The position numbers were made by a program, and so were the translations under genes. From positions 1-29,751 of the forward strand of contig VXIS01000452.1 in NCBI GenBank assembly GCA_008704415.1: a stretch of DNA of 29,751 nt. Reading direction: 5' to 3'. Positions 28,936 to 29,751 of this stretch are shown in pieces. Origin of the DNA: Sphaerosporella brunnea (Eukaryota > Ascomycota > Pezizomycetes > Pezizales > Pyronemataceae). The notes below the pieces were generated by a model that did not search any database, was not told where the DNA came from, and saw only the letters and a program-made list of their open reading frames with translations. Every line of letters begins with the position of its first letter. Positions within the stretch are counted from its first letter, which is position 1.

Positions 28936-29250
28936 TTGTATGAGTGAGAGCGGTATGAGTGCGACGCCGTACTTTCTGCGCACGAGTTAGGCTACCCACT
29001 ATACCCTCTTGGTGTAACCGAGTAAAAACTCTGTGAGGGATGTAGTTAGATTGGAGTATAGGGTAGTGACCCGCTCTGCCAATTAAGGCTGCGAGTAACG
29101 GAACGCGACGCCCAGGACTCGTTACCTGGTGTCACAGTACAATCGAGCTCGTTCGGTCACCCATTCTTAGTGTCCGCCGAGTGTGTAGGGAGTAGACGTC
29201 CGAGCGTTTCACGAAATTGATGTGGGGTTGTGACGGGCTGACGGTCAACA
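28936..29250 (+). repeat. Diverged second copy of the LTR at 3127-3338
   Basis: Compared with the reverse complement of the solo LTR, long blocks align in order: GCGACGCCGTA, ACCCTCTTGGTGTAACCGAG, AAACTCTGTGAGGGATG, TTAGATTGGAGTATAGG, TTAAGG.TGC.AGTAACGG and TCACCCATTCTTAGTGTCCGC. I take TGTATGAGTG (about 28936) and GGTCAACA (ending 29250) as approximate ends. No target duplication was found, and the copy is longer through insertions. Confidence 0.65.
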
Positions 29251-29751
29251 TATCCTCGGGAGCATGCCGTGAGTCACCTTGTAAAGTTGAAAGGTGGATG
29301 CCGGTGCAAGTTGGGTTGCACTATCCCCAACTTCCACCGCAATGGTTGGAATTGCCAAATACGATTCTATTTTTGGCAAAGTAAGATATTGGGGAAACGG
29401 TCAATGCATTATGCAACCGGTGGATTGAGTTCAGGTCGATTCATAGAATCACCTGGAAAGCTTGCACCGCAAGGGTAATAGTACTTGTAGACCGGATGCC
29501 ACAGAGCGTCACGCATAAAGTTGCGACAGTGGATGCGGGCAAACGATGGGATTGGGCTTGCATCTATACATCGATCGGTCTTCCTCACTCGAAATGATTT
29601 GAGAAGTACTGAGATGTTAATGATGACAGCCACCTAGGTCGAGTGTCGAGCTCTTGTTCAGAGGAGTCCCGGCGTTGCACGGATGAAGAGCTAGGATGAA
29701 AGCGTGAGGCGTGAAGCGAACGAGAGTACGGTGTCAGGAGGAAGCTTTCTC
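29251..29751. other. No gene seen
   Basis: It might contain internal retroelement sequence after the LTR copy, but no primer-binding site or gag frame was recognised. A hairpin with 8-bp arms AAGTTGGG/CCCAACTT lies at about 29308-29334. Confidence 0.4.

Overview
The window looks like nuclear DNA of a filamentous ascomycete (Pezizomycotina). The recognisable host genes are split by short introns of about 43-75 nt, with GT...AG ends and CTAAC or CTGAC branch points. The families seen, DUF6594, DUF4246 and a cytosolic/vacuolar GH38 alpha-mannosidase of the Ams1 type, are typical of these fungi. There are no bacterial operons, tRNA or rRNA genes, and no CRISPR array. Gene density is low and much of the sequence is transposon debris, so I read it as an accessory, repeat-rich segment with a few intact genes.

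Layout. 1-1310: a 54/65-bp minisatellite runs into the C-terminal part of a Helitron helicase whose frame is restored by one intron. 1572-2148 (minus): a broken ankyrin-repeat gene with an exact 17-bp tandem duplication. 2754-4101 (minus): a DUF6594 membrane protein gene with a 212-bp solo LTR, flanked by GTATC duplications, inside a probable intron. 4676-5250: an inverted-repeat element and a mariner-like MITE. 5475-5787: a possible small glycine-rich gene. 5967-8085: two decayed coding stretches, one an integrase of a Ty3/gypsy-type retroelement. 8687-9809 (minus): unrecognised coding fragments.

9883-11803 is the most unusual part. Two copies of a hAT-like MITE (CAGTGTTCTCA...) bracket 1.9 kb that also holds a SINE-like unit and a second mariner-like MITE. 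Only the outermost ends are flanked by the same 8-bp sequence, CTGGACAT, which suggests the whole block moved as one composite element. 12001-12250 holds quasi-palindromic repeats, and 12425-12736 (minus) a small Cys-rich ORF.

13381-15544 (minus) is a complete five-exon DUF4246 gene, and 16245-16721 (minus) a clean single-exon hypothetical gene. 16821-21200 is repeats: an 18-bp-TIR element, a region dense in TGACGCA/TGACGTA motifs with four 41-bp units, and diverged dispersed repeats. 22741-26218 (minus) is a complete four-exon alpha-mannosidase gene with all catalytic residues. From 26300 to the end no gene could be supported. A second diverged copy of the LTR lies at about 28936-29250.

The intact genes do not form an evident pathway or cluster. 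The alpha-mannosidase is a housekeeping turnover enzyme; the DUF4246 and DUF6594 proteins have no established role. What ties the window together is its transposon history. All coordinates, splice sites and frames were read by eye from the sequence. Family names rest on remembered family patterns, not on a database search.
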